Notes: generated by a model from the letters alone, not told the origin. 64,000 bases of DNA from Gemella morbillorum (GCF_900476045.1 NZ_LS483440.1:1240001-1304000); one strand, 5' to 3'; positions 9,910 through 20,207 are shown, numbered from the stretch's first letter. Numbers and translations are program-made.

Positions 9910-10111
9910 ATGGTTCTAATTTATCCTCTTTCTTTTTATGTATTAATATATAATTTTACTATATAAAAACAAATTTTTCAAATATTAAAAGTTTTATTAT
10001 AATAATTTTTCTAATTATATTATAGCTACTTTCTCTCAATAAATAATATACTATAAATTTTTATTGTATTAAGTAAAATACTAAGTATCAAAGAATTTTT
10101 TAATATAATTT

Positions 10112-10140
10112 AACCAGTCTGTATTTTTTACAGACTGGTT
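10112..10140 (-). terminator. gdhA terminator
   Basis: An 11-bp perfect stem AACCAGTCTGT / ACAGACTGGTT with a 7-base loop lies 13 bases after the gdhA stop. A related stem core appears at 44454-44483. Confidence 0.85.
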
Positions 10141-10152
10141 GTCTTTTTATTT

Positions 10153-11412
10153 TTAACTAATTTTTCCTTTTAATTCCATGTTTTTAACAATCTTCTCTAT
10201 TGAATTGACATATGCAGCTTTTCTCATCGGAATAGTAAATCTTTCTTTGACTTCCCAGATATCATTAAATGCTTTTGTCATAACTCTGTCTTGTTTCTCT
10301 ACTACTTCTTCTTCAGTCCAATAATAACCTTGTAAGTTTTGAACCCATTCGAAATAAGAAACCGTAACTCCTCCACTGTTGGCTAGGATATCAGGAATTA
10401 CTACAATCCCTTTTTCTTGAAGCATATTATCCCCTGCTAATGTTGCTGGTCCATTTGCCCCTTCAGAGATGACTGGTGCTTTAATAAGTTTAGCTTCTTG
10501 CTCATCAATGGCATTTTCTAATGCACATGGACAAAGCACATCTACATCTAACGCCCAAAATTCATCTAATGTTAAACGTTTAGTATTTGGCAATGTATGG
10601 AATCTAACTTTTTTATCTTTGCATTCTTGAAGTTCATCATAAGTTAATCCTTCTGCTCGATAAACAGCATATTGAATACCGTCATCATCACGTTCAGTAG
10701 CTGCTACTACTGTAGCACCATATTCAATTGCAGTACTCACCGTATAACTACCAACATTACCAAATCCTTGGACCGCAAATTTTGCTCCCTCAACAGATTT
10801 CCCTAATTTTTCTAAAGCAAGCTTAGCAGCTAATGCAACTCCATGCCCAGTCGCTTGTGTTCTACCTAATGATCCTCCAAGTTCTAAAGGTTTTCCTGTT
10901 AAAGTCCCTATTCCTTGCTCACCTGTAAGAATATTGGACTCATCTATCATCCAAGACATAATTTGACCATTTGTGTTTACATCAGGTGCTGGAATATCTT
11001 GTTTTTCTCCAAGATATTTATATAGTCCTCGAATATATCCACGCGATAATCTTTCTAATTCTCCTTTAGATAATTCATTAGGATCTACTATAACTCCACC
11101 TTTTCCTCCACCATATGGAAGATTAGCAACAGCACATTTGAATGTCATCCAAATTGACAATGCTTTTACTTCATCTCCTGTAACCTGTGGATGGAAACGA
11201 AGTCCACCTTTTGTTGGGCCAATAGCATCATTGTGTTGTGAGCGGAAACCTTTGAAATACTTAACTTCACCATTATCCATTCTTACCGGGATAGAAATTT
11301 CTATAAAACGTTGAGGATCTTTTAGTGCTTCATATACTTCTTCTTTATAACCTAATATATCACAAGCATTTTTTATTTGTTCTCTTGCATTCATTAATGG
11401 ATTGTTATTCAT
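10153..11412 (-). CDS. gdhA: glutamate dehydrogenase (catabolic NAD-type, GudB/RocG family)
   Basis: 419 residues, the length of the short hexameric Gram-positive enzyme. It interconverts glutamate and 2-oxoglutarate plus ammonium. Visible are the catalytic lysine region (FKCAVANLPYGGGKGGV), the glutamate-binding GGLRFHP, and a Rossmann nucleotide site (VQGFGNVGSYT) whose following residues suggest an NAD-preferring enzyme. The start has AAGGAGA at good distance. It is monocistronic with its own promoter and terminator. The sequence does not settle whether it works anabolically or catabolically. Confidence 0.95.
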   Translation of the reverse strand: MNNNPLMNAREQIKNACDILGYKEEVYEALKDPQRFIEISIPVRMDNGEVKYFKGFRSQHNDAIGPTKGGLRFHPQVTGDEVKALSIWMTFKCAVANLPYGGGKGGVIVDPNELSKGELERLSRGYIRGLYKYLGEKQDIPAPDVNTNGQIMSWMIDESNILTGEQGIGTLTGKPLELGGSLGRTQATGHGVALAAKLALEKLGKSVEGAKFAVQGFGNVGSYTVSTAIEYGATVVAATERDDDGIQYAVYRAEGLTYDELQECKDKKVRFHTLPNTKRLTLDEFWALDVDVLCPCALENAIDEQEAKLIKAPVISEGANGPATLAGDNMLQEKGIVVIPDILANSGGVTVSYFEWVQNLQGYYWTEEEVVEKQDRVMTKAFNDIWEVKERFTIPMRKAAYVNSIEKIVKNMELKGKIS

Positions 11413-11465
11413 AGATTAATTCTCCTTAAACTTTTAAATTATATTTTATAACTGTCTCTTTTTTT

Positions 11466-11494
11466 ATTATAACAGACTCCGAAACATTTTGTAA
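11466..11494 (-). promoter_or_regulatory. gdhA promoter
   Basis: Minus-strand TTACAA (11494-11489), a 17-base spacer and TATAAT (11471-11466) give a plausible sigma-A promoter about 55 bases before the gdhA start. Confidence 0.5.
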
Positions 11495-11561
11495 ATTATT
11501 TTTTGATATTTTTCATTATTTTTCTGAAAAGTAAGGGTGCTATCTATACTTTCACAACTAA

Positions 11562-11596
11562 AAAACTCTAAGTAACTTTTCAGTTACCTAGAGTTT
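11562..11596 (-). terminator. polA terminator
   Basis: Stem 11563-11570 / 11589-11596 continued by 11572-11576 / 11583-11587 with one mismatch. A T-run follows on the minus strand, downstream of polA. Confidence 0.85.
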
Positions 11597-11655
11597 ATTA
11601 TATACCTTATTTTATCCATTAAATATTTTTTGTTAAATTATTTAACATAGCGTAA

Positions 11656-14277
11656 TTATTTAGTGTCATACCACGAGCTTCCGCTACTAGCTTCTGCTTT
11701 AAGCTTAACATCTAGTTCGACCGCTTCTTCCATAATTTTTACCATTTCGATAGCAAACTCATCTACCACATCTTTATTTACATCAAAAATAAGTTCATCA
11801 TGTACCTGAAGTAATAATTTTGCATCAACTTTTGTTTTTTCAATATAGTCAAAAGCATTTATCATAGCAAGTTTTATTATATCAGCTGCAGTACCTTGAA
11901 TTGGCGTATTCATAGCTAACCTCGCATTGAGACTTGCTACTATTTTATTTTTAGCATTAATTTCTGGTAAAGCACGACGGCGATTATATAAAGTTTCTAC
12001 ATATCCATGTTCCTTAGCAAACTCAACTATATCTGTCATATATTTGTTAACACCACTAAATGTTTCTAAATATTTGTCAATAAATTCTTTAGCTCTCTTG
12101 CGTGTTATTCCTAAGTTATTTGATAACCCAAAGTCAGAAATTCCATAAACTATACCAAAGTTTACGGCTTTAGCCTCTCTACGCATAGTTGAAGTTACCT
12201 CATCTAAACTTACTCCATTTACTTCACTAGCTGTCTTAGTATGAATATCTAAATCATGAGTAAATGCATCAATCATTCCCTTATCCTGTGCCATATGGGC
12301 TAATACACGTAGTTCAATTTGAGAATAGTCGATAGATAATATTACTCTATCATCCGAAGCAGGAATAAACGCCTTGCGAATTTTTTTACCCTCTTCTATT
12401 CTCGTAGGAATATTTTGCAAGTTTGGATTAACAGATGACAATCGCCCCGTTTGTGTTAATGTTTGTTCATAACGTGTATGAATTTTCCCTTTACGAGTAA
12501 TATCTTTAACCAAACCTTTGGCATAAGTTGAGTTCAATTTTGTTAATACTCTATACTCCATTATTAAAGGTATGATTTCATGGCTATGTTGAAGTTGTTC
12601 TAATACTTCCACCGACGTAGAATAACCTGTTTTTGTTTTCTTTACAGGGGGTAATCCTAAATCTTCAAATAATACTATTCCCAATTGTTTTGGTGAGGCA
12701 ATATTAAACTCTGAACCCGCTAGCGTATGAATACTTGCTTCAAGTATTTTTATTCGCTCATCTAACTCATCACTCATATCCTCTAATGCTTTCTTACTAA
12801 CATGTATTCCTTCATACTCCATATTAGCCAAAACACGCGCTACTTTTACTTCGATATTTTTATAAAGAGAATCCATATTTTCTTCTTTTAATCTCGCACT
12901 TTGAATTTCTTTTAAATCAAAAATACTTTTTACTACTTGTGCTAAGTACGGATAAAGAATTTCATTGGTTGGCAATGTACGTTTTACACCTTTTCCATAG
13001 ATTTCTTCTTCACTTTTTATAATATTACCTAAGGTATTAAATACTATTTTATCAAGTTCTGTTTTTACCGTAACGTCTAAAAGATATGAAGCAATTTTTA
13101 CATCAAAAACATTACCAGCTATGTCGGAAATACCATTTCTTTTCGCAATATACAAGATTTTCTTGTAATCATAAACTACTTTTTCTGCATCACTTTCCAA
13201 ATAGTTACGCACAAATTTATTTTCAAAGAAGTTATCTTCACTAAAAATATAGACATTTTCATCTTTGTATACTGCTATATTAACAACATCTGAATTATGA
13301 TAATCTTCTGTAAAACATTCAATATGTAGTGAACTATTTTCAAAAGATAGTTCTGTTTTTTCATCAGCATTTATTATTTCTAGTTCTTTTTCTTCTTTTC
13401 CATCAACATCTACATCGTTATTTTCAGCTAATTTTTTTAAGAAAGAAACAAACTCTAATTTTTCAAATAATTCTTTTTTCTTGCTTCTATTCTCACTAAA
13501 AGTTAAATCCTCTAACTTGTTTTCTACTGGAACTTCTGTAAAAATTGTAGCAAGTTCTTTACTAAGTAAAGCATCTTCTTTACCTTCTGCTAAACGTTCT
13601 TTTAGTTTTTTCCCGCTAATATTATCAATATTATCTAAAACATTTTCTACAGTTTTGTATTCAGCTAGCAATTTTATCGCCGTTTTTTCTCCTATACCAG
13701 CTACCCCTGGTATATTATCACTTTTATCTCCCATTAAGCCCTTCATATCAATGATTTGTTCTGGACTCAAACCATATTTTTCATTGATAAATTCTGGAGT
13801 ATAGTGATCAACTTCAGTAACTCCTCGTCTGGTATAGTAGATTGTAATATTATCACTAGCTAATTGTGTTAAGTCTTTATCTCCGGAAATAATTATTACT
13901 TCAAGACCTGCTTTCTCTGCTAGCTTAGCATAGCTTCCTATAATGTCATCAGCTTCATAATCAAAGTGCTCTTCATATTTTATTCCATAAGAGTCTAGCA
14001 ATTCTCTTACATAGCCAAATTGTTCAACAAGTTCACTTGGTGTTTTATCTCGTGTACCTTTATAATCTTTATAAGTTTTATGACGGAAAGTTTGTTTCCC
14101 TTTGTCAAAAGCTACTAATGCGTACTTTGGCTTTATATCTTCTAACATTCTTTCTAACATCAAAGTAAAACCATATACACTATTGGTATATAAGCCACTT
14201 TTGTTTTGTAGAGCAGGCATAGCATAAAAAGCACGATAACTCAAGCTATTCCCATCTAATAAAATTATTTTATCCAT
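11656..14277 (-). CDS. polA: DNA polymerase I
   Basis: 873 residues. The order is a 5'-3' flap nuclease (1-290; IILLDGNSLSYRAFYA, DYEADDIIGSYA, GLMGDKSDNIPGV), a degenerate 3'-5' exonuclease domain (about 300-465) and a family A polymerase (about 470-873; DYSQIELRVLAHMAQD, REAKAVNFGIVYG, LLQVHDELIFDV). The first exonuclease motif lacks the DxE carboxylates (here LHIECF), so proofreading is very probably absent, as in Bacillus enzymes. It fills gaps, removes RNA primers and acts in repair. An AGGAGAGG site precedes the start. The upstream glycosyltransferase gene is on the same strand, 84 bases away. Confidence 0.97.
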   Translation of the reverse strand: MDKIILLDGNSLSYRAFYAMPALQNKSGLYTNSVYGFTLMLERMLEDIKPKYALVAFDKGKQTFRHKTYKDYKGTRDKTPSELVEQFGYVRELLDSYGIKYEEHFDYEADDIIGSYAKLAEKAGLEVIIISGDKDLTQLASDNITIYYTRRGVTEVDHYTPEFINEKYGLSPEQIIDMKGLMGDKSDNIPGVAGIGEKTAIKLLAEYKTVENVLDNIDNISGKKLKERLAEGKEDALLSKELATIFTEVPVENKLEDLTFSENRSKKKELFEKLEFVSFLKKLAENNDVDVDGKEEKELEIINADEKTELSFENSSLHIECFTEDYHNSDVVNIAVYKDENVYIFSEDNFFENKFVRNYLESDAEKVVYDYKKILYIAKRNGISDIAGNVFDVKIASYLLDVTVKTELDKIVFNTLGNIIKSEEEIYGKGVKRTLPTNEILYPYLAQVVKSIFDLKEIQSARLKEENMDSLYKNIEVKVARVLANMEYEGIHVSKKALEDMSDELDERIKILEASIHTLAGSEFNIASPKQLGIVLFEDLGLPPVKKTKTGYSTSVEVLEQLQHSHEIIPLIMEYRVLTKLNSTYAKGLVKDITRKGKIHTRYEQTLTQTGRLSSVNPNLQNIPTRIEEGKKIRKAFIPASDDRVILSIDYSQIELRVLAHMAQDKGMIDAFTHDLDIHTKTASEVNGVSLDEVTSTMRREAKAVNFGIVYGISDFGLSNNLGITRKRAKEFIDKYLETFSGVNKYMTDIVEFAKEHGYVETLYNRRRALPEINAKNKIVASLNARLAMNTPIQGTAADIIKLAMINAFDYIEKTKVDAKLLLQVHDELIFDVNKDVVDEFAIEMVKIMEEAVELDVKLKAEASSGSSWYDTK

Positions 14278-14361
14278 TTACCTCTCCTAATAATTAAATA
14301 TTTATAACTAAAAGAAAACTAGTTTTATATTTAATTTATATCTTTAATTAACCTTAATATT

Positions 14362-15564
14362 TTATAACAAATTATAGATAGTTTCTATTTTTTTCTTCCA
14401 AGAATGTCTTTCTACTTCTTCTAATAATTCTTGTGGTAGTTTTCTTTCTTTTCTTGTTCTTTCTATCATAAGTTCCAATGCAGCTACTATTCTTTCAATA
14501 AAAGCAGGTTTTTCTTCTTCTACTGCTTTATCAGTATCATAAATAGTCGGCATAGCAATATATTCTATAATATCTGAGTTATTTATTTTATCTCCTAAAA
14601 ACTCAATAAGCCCCTCTATTTCAGTAGCAACCACTCGCAACCCGCTTCCTAGAGCCTCTACAGCTATAAGACCTAACCCTTCAAAATAAGATGGCAAAAT
14701 AAAAATATCTTTTTGACGCATAATTTCTCCGAGATGCGCTTGATCCATTGTATTATAAATTTTAATATTTTTTGAATCTCCTACCAAACTGTAAACACGT
14801 TCTTTATCTTCTTCTTTTAAATTTCCTATTAAATCTAGCTCAACATCTTTTACTTTTGTCTCTAATATTCTAAAAGCTTTTATAAGCTCATAAAAACCTT
14901 TTGACTCATCAAACTTACCTGCATATAATATTTCTGATTTTTCTTTTGGTTCATAGTTATTTAGTGGAAAAAATACCTTCTCATTATAGCCAGCTCCTAT
15001 ATTAATAATATTTTCTTTTGAATAGTTATATACAGTTACTATCTCATCAATTTGACTACTGCTAAGTGCTAATATTTTATCCAATTTATGTAAATTTGTT
15101 ACATACCTTTCTTTTATACTTGGATTTTTCTCTGCCTGACGTAAATCAGTATTATGGCAAATCGCCAGAACTTTTTCATCAGTAAAAATTTCACAGACAA
15201 TTGAACTTAATATCCATAAGTGATGCGTAATAACAACATCTGGTTTAAACTCTTCTTTAGCTTTTAATAATTTTTTTCGAAAAGCATTTTGCCATGTAGT
15301 CATCATATTCTCACTCATATTTTTATAAAGAGTATTATTATAAGGCATAACATCACTCATTCCCACAATAGGAAAGTCAATATCTTCACCTTCAAACTCC
15401 ACTTCATACACTGTATCTAAAATATTAAAATCATATTCTGGTGTTGTCCCATAAATTGCAGCTTGTTCTACTTCATAATTTTTCAAACCATCTATAACGT
15501 TAGTAAAATATACCCCACTTCCCGTTTTTACTGGTAATTGAGCAAGAACATGTAAAATTTTCAT
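14362..15564 (-). CDS. GT-B fold glycosyltransferase, family 4 type
   Basis: 400 residues from the ATG at 15564, which has GAGGA upstream; an earlier in-frame ATG gives an unlikely lysine-rich extension. The N-terminal half starts with MKILHVLAQLPVKTGSG, the usual acceptor-side Rossmann strand with a glycine-rich loop. The C-terminal half has the donor-site E-x7-E motif (YFEGLGLIAVEALGSG) and LYAGKFDESKG. Such enzymes transfer sugar from a nucleotide sugar to a lipid, protein or polysaccharide acceptor at the inner face of the membrane. The acceptor cannot be predicted, and no wall-polysaccharide cluster surrounds it. Confidence 0.8.
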   Translation of the reverse strand: MKILHVLAQLPVKTGSGVYFTNVIDGLKNYEVEQAAIYGTTPEYDFNILDTVYEVEFEGEDIDFPIVGMSDVMPYNNTLYKNMSENMMTTWQNAFRKKLLKAKEEFKPDVVITHHLWILSSIVCEIFTDEKVLAICHNTDLRQAEKNPSIKERYVTNLHKLDKILALSSSQIDEIVTVYNYSKENIINIGAGYNEKVFFPLNNYEPKEKSEILYAGKFDESKGFYELIKAFRILETKVKDVELDLIGNLKEEDKERVYSLVGDSKNIKIYNTMDQAHLGEIMRQKDIFILPSYFEGLGLIAVEALGSGLRVVATEIEGLIEFLGDKINNSDIIEYIAMPTIYDTDKAVEEEKPAFIERIVAALELMIERTRKERKLPQELLEEVERHSWKKKIETIYNLL

Positions 15565-15653
15565 AGTATGAATCCTCTTTTTTAAAATTTTATCTATCTT
15601 TATATTATACCACACAATAAAAATATACCCTACTAAGTACTTAAAATCATATA

Positions 15654-15689
15654 AAAAACTTTGAAGATAAAAGTATCTTCAAAGTTTTT
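15654..15689 (-). terminator. terminator after the rhodanese gene
   Basis: A perfect 16-bp stem (15654-15669 / 15674-15689) with a four-base AAAG loop. The minus-strand T tract is part of the stem end. Confidence 0.9.
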
Positions 15690-15728
15690 ACTATAACGAT
15701 AACCTTATCGTTTTATTAAATTCTACCC

Positions 15729-16454
15729 TCAAGCGCTACAAGTTGCTTGTTGTTCTGCTGGATTTTCATCATAATCTTTCGGATTATAAAAAGCATTTCG
15801 GTACCGCTTAGTATAGAATGGTTCTATTAAATTAATAATAGTATACCCTTCTTCTCCTAATTTTTTACAAACTGGTTTACTTTCCTCTGGAGTATCACTA
15901 TAAACAAAAATATCCGCATTTTTATCTAATTTGTCTTTTACTGAATCAATGTCTGTTGGTGAAATTTTAATCTCATCATCGTTTAAGATTTCAGTACCTA
16001 AATTTAACAATTGTTTATTTTTACTCTTAGTAAGTCGATATTTAAATTCTGACAGCAAAGCATTTGTGTAAATAGCTTTACCATAATCATATTGTTTTAC
16101 TCCGTCTCCAATATGAAGTTTAGTGAATCCACGTTCTAGCAATAATTTCTCAGTAGCACGTGATGTTACATCCACAACACAGTAAAGAATAATATCTTTA
16201 TCTTTATAATCATCTAGAACGTCACTACCATCTTTAAATAGCTTTATCGGTAAGTTTACAGCGTTTATAGCATGTCCTCTGGCATATTCTTTACGCCAAC
16301 GTACATCCACAACTAATGCCTCTTCATAAGTTTTCTTCTCTACATCATGACCTTGAATACGTCCTGGCTTTCCTTTTTTCAATTTCAACCAAAAAGCATA
16401 TAGTCCCAAAACAATAATTAAGAAAATTATTGCAATTATTGATAAAATATTCAT
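15729..16454 (-). CDS. membrane-anchored rhodanese-like protein with two rhodanese-type halves
   Basis: 241 residues from the ATG at 16454 (AAAGGGG upstream). A single N-terminal membrane helix (3-24) is followed by a basic stretch and a rhodanese domain (about 42-135) with the active-site cysteine C92 in ILYCVVDVTSRA. The second half (about 140-230) has rhodanese-like strands (IFVYSDTPEESK) but no cysteine at the equivalent site, so it looks inactive. The C-terminus ends in CSA. Rhodaneses carry persulfide sulfur; the physiological partner is unknown. It is divergent from the ClC gene. Confidence 0.78.
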   Translation of the reverse strand: MNILSIIAIIFLIIVLGLYAFWLKLKKGKPGRIQGHDVEKKTYEEALVVDVRWRKEYARGHAINAVNLPIKLFKDGSDVLDDYKDKDIILYCVVDVTSRATEKLLLERGFTKLHIGDGVKQYDYGKAIYTNALLSEFKYRLTKSKNKQLLNLGTEILNDDEIKISPTDIDSVKDKLDKNADIFVYSDTPEESKPVCKKLGEEGYTIINLIEPFYTKRYRNAFYNPKDYDENPAEQQATCSA

Positions 16455-16608
16455 TGTTATACCCCTTTCCATTACCTTCTAATTTTATCATATTTTCTTT
16501 AATTTTTACAATAAATTATTTTAAAATTACTTTGATTTTTTTGCTATTAGGAGTAAAATATAAATTAGGTATATATTAACAATAAATAAAAAAAGAAAGG
16601 AGTTAAAT

Positions 16609-18135
16609 GTGAAAATCAATAATATTAATAATATTGAAAATAAAAATATGAAAATTGAATCTTCACTCCTGCTTAATGGTATATTAGTTGGTATTTTCGC
16701 CGGTGTCGTTGGCGCTATCTACAGACTTCTTATAGGTTATAGTGAAAAACTAGTTCACTTCACTGCTGAGTATATCAAATCAGGAATTTTTTATAAATTT
16801 ATTCTTTTAATAATACTGATTATTCTTGCCCTTATTTCTGGATTTCTTCTAAAACGTGAACCTATGGCTAGCGGCAGTGGTATCCCACAAGTTTCTGCTG
16901 AAATAACAGGTCGTCTTAATTCAAATCCTTTGAAAGTCTTAATTTATAAAATAACCGGTGGTTTAGTCGCTAGTCTTGGAGGTTTATCACTTGGACGAGA
17001 AGGACCATCTATTCAACTTGGTGCCATGAGCGGTAAGTTAGTATCTAAGCTTTTGCGAAGAAATAGTGTTGATGAAAAATACCTAATTACATCTGGAGCC
17101 AGTGCTGGCCTTTCAATCGCATTTGGTGCTCCTCTTGCTGGTGTTTTATTTTCGATAGAAGAAGTTCATAAAAATGTTACTAAAAAAATAATTATAGGTT
17201 GCTTCAGTGCAGCTGTAGTTGCTAATATTATTGGACAATACATTTTTAGCTTAAAACCTGTATTCTCTTTTCCAGATATTGATTACGTAACTCCTAGTAT
17301 CTATCCTTGGATTGTTATCCTTGGAATTTTACTTGGGATTTTTGGAACATTTTATAATAATACGATAAAAATTTTATATAAGTTTTATGAAAAACTGAAC
17401 TTAAATATAGTATTTAGACCACAGGTAGCGTTCCTAACATCTTTTATTCTTTTTATTTTATGTCCTATCGTGTTAGGTAGTGGGCATGGTTTGGTTAGTT
17501 TCTTATTAGAGCATAAACTTAGTATTTTATTTTTAATAACTTTGTACTTTGTAAAAACCTTATTCTCAATTATTTCATTCACATCTGGTGTAGCAGGTGG
17601 AATATTTTTACCGATATTAATTCAAGGTGCTATACTAGGTACTTTATTCAGTAATTTTTTTGATAGCAAATATACTGGTCTATTCATTATTTTAGCTATG
17701 TCCGGCTATTTAACAGCCATCGTACGTAGCCCAATTACATCTGTTATTCTATTATTTGAAATGACTCAAAAATTAAATTACTTTCTTCCTATCGCATTGT
17801 GCTGCTTATTTGCATATTTTACTGCAAATATCCTTGGTACAAAACCCGTCTATGAATATTTATTAGATAGAATTCTAACTAGTAATAAAATAAAAGATAA
17901 TGAAGTTGATATGGAAGTGGAAATCACAACAACTATAACAAACGATAGTACATTGATTGGAAAGGCTATTAGTGAAATCCAGTGGACTAAAAATACATTA
18001 GTATCAAATATCGAACGCTCTGGGAGAGAAATTGTCCCTAAAGGAACTACTATCCTTGAAGCTAATGATAGACTTACAGTAATCATGCCAAAAAGAGCGG
18101 TTGATGAATTTCTAAAAAAATTTAATGATGTGTAA
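16609..18135 (+). CDS. ClC-family chloride/proton antiporter with TrkA-C domain
   Basis: 508 residues starting at GTG 16609, chosen because AAGGAG (16597-16602) is ideally spaced; the overlapping ATG is out of frame. The ClC signature motifs are GSGIP (89-93), GREGP (129-133, with gating glutamate E131) and GIFLPILIQGA. The gating glutamate suggests an H+-coupled exchanger and not a passive channel. The C-terminal 75 residues form a TrkA-C-like cytoplasmic ligand domain (TLIGKAISEIQW, ILEANDRLTVI). It is monocistronic and acts in the cytoplasmic membrane. The transported anion could be chloride; the fluoride-type ClC motif is not seen. Confidence 0.9.
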   Translation: MKINNINNIENKNMKIESSLLLNGILVGIFAGVVGAIYRLLIGYSEKLVHFTAEYIKSGIFYKFILLIILIILALISGFLLKREPMASGSGIPQVSAEITGRLNSNPLKVLIYKITGGLVASLGGLSLGREGPSIQLGAMSGKLVSKLLRRNSVDEKYLITSGASAGLSIAFGAPLAGVLFSIEEVHKNVTKKIIIGCFSAAVVANIIGQYIFSLKPVFSFPDIDYVTPSIYPWIVILGILLGIFGTFYNNTIKILYKFYEKLNLNIVFRPQVAFLTSFILFILCPIVLGSGHGLVSFLLEHKLSILFLITLYFVKTLFSIISFTSGVAGGIFLPILIQGAILGTLFSNFFDSKYTGLFIILAMSGYLTAIVRSPITSVILLFEMTQKLNYFLPIALCCLFAYFTANILGTKPVYEYLLDRILTSNKIKDNEVDMEVEITTTITNDSTLIGKAISEIQWTKNTLVSNIERSGREIVPKGTTILEANDRLTVIMPKRAVDEFLKKFNDV

Positions 18136-18157
18136 TAATATAATTTTAAAGAAATAG

Positions 18158-18192
18158 AAAAAATCTTTGAGGAAGATCCTCAAAGATTTTTT
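18158..18192. terminator. bidirectional terminator
   Basis: A perfect 16-bp stem (18158-18173 / 18177-18192) with a 3-base loop and A/T tracts on both sides, between the ClC gene and the convergent HAD gene. It overlaps the HAD stop codon by two bases. Confidence 0.9.
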
Positions 18193-18988
18193 ATTCTAAT
18201 ACTCTAAAATGTTTTAAAGCATAAGTAATTCCATCATCATCAACATCTGCTGTAACAAAATCCGCTATTTCTTTTACATCATCCCTTGCATTCCCCATAG
18301 CAACACCAACACCTACATGTTTCAACATATCTATGTCGTTTCCACCATCACCAAAAGCCATGATTTCTTCTACTTTAATGTCTAAATGATTAGCTATAGC
18401 ATCTATTCCTTTGTCTTTTCCACCATCGCTTGGAATAACATCGGTAAATGCTGATGTCCAACGAGCCGACTTTGAATTTGGCATATATTCTAAGAATGCT
18501 ACCTCCTCTTCTTCAGTAACAAAGACATTTAGTTGATAAATTTTTTCATTTAGTGCTTTTTCATATGCATCTTCTAAAACAATAAAACGCTCATGATCTC
18601 CTAGCTCATCTTCAAGCCATTTTACACGACTATTTTTCAAATTCATAAATGCTCCCTCTAATAAAGCAAAGTCACAAGCAATATTATTTTCTTTAAAGTA
18701 TGGTAAAACATTTTCTATATCCTCTTTTGGTAGTACTTGGTTATTAAGAACTTCTCCAGTAGATAAATAGCAATATTGACCATTAATAGTTACATAACCA
18801 TCAAACTCAAAATCTATTAAATCTTTTAATGTGATATGAAAAGGTGCTCGTCCTGTAGCTATAAATAGTTTAATTCCTTTTTCTCTTAATGCTCGTAATG
18901 TTTCTTTTGTATTTTCCGGTATTGTTTTTGTTTTAAAACTCCTTAATGTCCCATCTATGTCAAAAAATATCGCTTTTATTTTAGTCAT
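18191..18988 (-). CDS. Cof-type HAD-superfamily phosphatase
   Basis: 265 residues. Motif I is FFDIDGTLRSF (nucleophile Asp), motif II lies in ATGRAPF, and motifs III/IV are in GKDKGIDAI and MAFGDGGNDIDML. The C2B cap between them is typical of the Cof/YidA subfamily, which dephosphorylates sugar phosphates or flavin precursors with broad specificity. It is 15 bases downstream of a LacI-type regulator, suggesting that the pair is one transcript. The substrate is unknown. Confidence 0.88.
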   Translation of the reverse strand: MTKIKAIFFDIDGTLRSFKTKTIPENTKETLRALREKGIKLFIATGRAPFHITLKDLIDFEFDGYVTINGQYCYLSTGEVLNNQVLPKEDIENVLPYFKENNIACDFALLEGAFMNLKNSRVKWLEDELGDHERFIVLEDAYEKALNEKIYQLNVFVTEEEEVAFLEYMPNSKSARWTSAFTDVIPSDGGKDKGIDAIANHLDIKVEEIMAFGDGGNDIDMLKHVGVGVAMGNARDDVKEIADFVTADVDDDGITYALKHFRVLE

Positions 18989-19003
18989 TTCTTTCTCTAC
19001 TTT

Positions 19004-20002
19004 CTATAAATTATTTAAATCTACAACACTACTTCTAGTTTTCAAGTCGTAACCTATTAGTATTTTCATCTCAGTTTCTTTTTTCTTAATAACATTAAGT
19101 AGCATTTCCACCGTCTTTTTAGCTGCATCTTCTAAATCAAATTTTATCGTTGTTAATGGTGACTTTAATAATGCTGATGAAGCATAATCCCCAAAAGCTG
19201 CCACAGAATAATCTGTACCTATATTTAATCCATTTTCCTCAAGAGCTTTTATAGCACCATAAGCTAAATTATCAGTAGCACATATCAAACACGTAGCTTT
19301 TCTTAGCTTATCTATATTTTCATTAATTAAGCGATAACTATCTTCCATGCCAAAATTCGTTACAAGAACCTCTATTGGTGAAAGATTATACTTTTCAAGG
19401 GTAGTCATAAATCCTAATTTTCTATAATAACCTACCGCAATATCTTCCTCACCCACACCAAGGTAAGCTATCTTTCTGTGACCACACGCTAAAACAAAAT
19501 TAGCTAAATCTCTAGCTGCATTAAAATCATTATATTCAACACTATATGTATACTCCCCTTCTTGACCTAAAAGAACAACTGGAACATCTATTGATTTAAT
19601 AGTGCTCTCATAACTTTTGCTCATTGTTGTAGGAAGTAAAATTATTCCATCAACATTCATTCTAGCAAGTTTTCTTATATAATCAAGTTGCTTTTCCTCA
19701 TCAAAATTTGCATTCATAATTAATGTTTCATAATTATTTTCTTTTAAATTTTGATCTATGTACTTCAAAGTATTTGAACTTACATAAGAGTGTAAACATG
19801 GAACAATCACTCCAATAATTTTGCTATCTGTCCCTTTTAAGGCCTTAGCAAATGTATTAGGCGTGTAATTATACTCCTCTACTATTTTTTTTATTTTTTC
19901 TCTAGTTTCTTTTTTTAAATTTCCACCGTTAAAGTATCTAGATACAGTAGTAGAACCTACTCCTGCCATTTTGGCTATATCTACTATAGTCAATTTTTTC
20001 AT
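19004..20002 (-). CDS. LacI-family transcriptional regulator
   Basis: 332 residues: an N-terminal LacI helix-turn-helix (TIVDIAKMAGVGSTTVSRYF) with hinge helix, then a periplasmic-binding-like sugar sensor (about 60-332). The ribosome site AAGGGGG is a little distant. The HAD phosphatase follows in the same direction. No sugar transporter is adjacent, so the effector and regulon cannot be named; the distant maltose operon is one candidate target. Confidence 0.88.
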   Translation of the reverse strand: MKKLTIVDIAKMAGVGSTTVSRYFNGGNLKKETREKIKKIVEEYNYTPNTFAKALKGTDSKIIGVIVPCLHSYVSSNTLKYIDQNLKENNYETLIMNANFDEEKQLDYIRKLARMNVDGIILLPTTMSKSYESTIKSIDVPVVLLGQEGEYTYSVEYNDFNAARDLANFVLACGHRKIAYLGVGEEDIAVGYYRKLGFMTTLEKYNLSPIEVLVTNFGMEDSYRLINENIDKLRKATCLICATDNLAYGAIKALEENGLNIGTDYSVAAFGDYASSALLKSPLTTIKFDLEDAAKKTVEMLLNVIKKKETEMKILIGYDLKTRSSVVDLNNL

Positions 20003-20167
20003 AAAATACTATAACCCCCTTAGCTATCTTATATCAATATCTTTCACTTTTTCTAAAAAATTTTTTACTTTATATAAACACATATCTTATTATAAACTAT
20101 ACATAAAAATAAATAAAGTCTTTAATAAAGTTTTACGACTGCAATTATTTTATCAAATTTTCCGGTA

Positions 20168-20207
20168 AGTTGTATTAGTCTACGTTCTACGTTTGAATAA
20201 TACAGCT
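20168..20207. other. imperfect inverted repeat in the 329-base gap before metN
   Basis: The gap 20003-20331 separates the LacI gene from metN. It holds arms AGTTGTATTA (20168-20177) and TAATACAGCT (20198-20207), with one wobble pair, enclosing a tandem TACGTT repeat. It lies about 80 bases upstream of the metN -35 box. It could be an operator. There is no SAM riboswitch consensus and no room for one after the predicted start site. Confidence 0.4.
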